In this document: in pieces, positions 5,185 through 5,809 of the stretch
Layout: every line of letters begins with the position of its first letter
Numbering within the stretch: the stretch's first letter is position 1
Assembly: GCA_027051995.1 (NCBI GenBank)
Contig: JALUFY010000067.1
Location: forward strand, 1-5,809
Direction of reading: 5' to 3'
From: Hyphomicrobiales bacterium
Lineage (GTDB): Bacteria; Pseudomonadota; Alphaproteobacteria; Rhizobiales; Aestuariivirgaceae
Length of the DNA: 5,809 bases
Position numbers and translations under genes: made by a program
The notes under the pieces: generated by a model
What the model saw: the letters and a program-made list of their open reading frames with translations, nothing else
What the model was told of the DNA's origin: nothing
Database searches by the model: none

Positions 5185-5809
5185 TGAACGGGAGCGCGCA
5201 AATCTGCGTGGCGCTGGACACTCCGGACGCGGACGCCGCCGCCGCCCTGGCCGGGCGGCTGCGGGGCGTGGCCGGTTTCGTCAAGGTGGGCATGGAGCTG
5301 TTCTACGCCGCCGGAGCGCAAGGTTATGAAAAGGTGGCCGCCGCCGGCGTGCCCGTGTTTCTCGATCTCAAGCTGCACGACATCCCCAACACCGTGGCCC
5401 AGGGCCTCGAATCGCTCATGCGCCTGAAGACCCCGCCGGCCATCGTCAACGTGCATGCCACCGGCGGCCCGGCCATGATGCGCGCAGCCGCCCGGTCAGT
5501 GACCGGGCGCGCCAGACTGATCGCCGTGACCCTGCTCACCTCGCTGGGAGAAGAGGACGCCGCCGCCATCGGGCTCGACGTATCCCGCCCGGTGGCGGAT
5601 CACGTGGCCGCGCTGGCCGCTCTGGCGCGCGAAAGCGGCCTTGACGGCGTGGTCTGCTCGCCGCGCGATCTGGCCGCCGTGCGCCGCGCCTGCGGAGAGG
5701 ATTTCCTCACCGTCGTCCCCGGCATCCGCCCGGCCGGCGCGGATATGGGCGATCAAAAGCGCATCGCCACCCCGCGCGCCGCCCGGGATGCGGGCGCGGA
5801 TATCCTCGT
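5184..5809 (+). CDS. pyrF: Orotidine 5'-phosphate decarboxylase (3' end outside window)
   Basis: Last step of UMP synthesis: decarboxylates OMP to UMP in the cytoplasm, without a cofactor. The window shows 208 codons and two more bases; bacterial PyrF is about 230-240 aa, so only the C-terminus is missing. The reading frame is open to the edge. The TIM-barrel landmarks are present: ALDTPD (10-15), phosphate/ribose-side VKVGMELF with K34 (33-40), the catalytic charged network D61-K63-D66 in FLDLKLHDIPNTV (59-71), VNVHATGG (88-95), AVTLLTS (114-120) and the phosphate-gripping PGIRPAGADMGDQKRIATP (179-197). The ATG overlaps the ubiE TGA by one base; a weak GGAAG (5174-5178) within ubiE precedes it, so translation probably depends on coupling to ubiE. 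No defects are seen. Confidence 0.97.
   Translation, partial: MNGSAQICVALDTPDADAAAALAGRLRGVAGFVKVGMELFYAAGAQGYEKVAAAGVPVFLDLKLHDIPNTVAQGLESLMRLKTPPAIVNVHATGGPAMMRAAARSVTGRARLIAVTLLTSLGEEDAAAIGLDVSRPVADHVAALAALARESGLDGVVCSPRDLAAVRRACGEDFLTVVPGIRPAGADMGDQKRIATPRAARDAGADIL

Overview
The window is high-GC DNA with tightly packed genes. It looks like an alphaproteobacterial chromosome. The best lineage clues are the UbiE protein, whose N-terminal block (FGFREVP...[15 protein letters not shown]) reads like alphaproteobacterial UbiE, and an amino-acid uptake system of the HisJ/HisQ and OccT/OccQ type common in rhizobia-like bacteria. No genus can be named from the sequence alone. There are six protein genes, two of them cut by the window ends, and no RNA gene, insertion sequence, CRISPR array or tRNA that I can see.

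Minus-strand block (1-4203). Four genes are read leftwards. In transcription order they are: a Tat-exported family 5 (oligopeptide/dipeptide-type) solute-binding protein (2626-4203); a secreted protein with two spore-coat-U/Csu-type domains (1501-2481); a periplasmic basic-amino-acid-type binding protein (596-1369); and the 5' part of its membrane permease (1-468). The last two form a classical polar amino acid ABC importer operon. A strong hairpin with a T tract lies between them and probably lowers permease expression relative to the binding protein. The first two genes are orphans here: no oligopeptide permease/ATPase genes adjoin the family 5 binding protein, and no chaperone or usher genes adjoin the spore-coat-U protein.

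Divergent promoter region (4204-4404). About 200 bp separate the minus-strand block from the plus-strand genes. It holds a perfect 15-bp palindrome that overlaps a tandem 8-bp repeat (a likely operator), a perfect leader hairpin just upstream of the family 5 binding-protein start, and two T tracts in front of ubiE.

Plus-strand block (4405-5809). ubiE (C-methylation in ubiquinone/menaquinone synthesis) is followed by pyrF (orotidine 5'-phosphate decarboxylase). Their stop and start codons share one base, so they are probably translationally coupled. pyrF runs off the right end. The pairing is unusual, since ubiE is more often followed by ubiB.

The genes fall into three functions: nutrient capture and envelope surface on the minus strand, and quinone plus pyrimidine biosynthesis on the plus strand. 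I found no convincing new defence or mobile system. The points most worth checking are the orphan two-domain Csu-like protein, the palindrome in the divergent promoter and the intercistronic attenuator.
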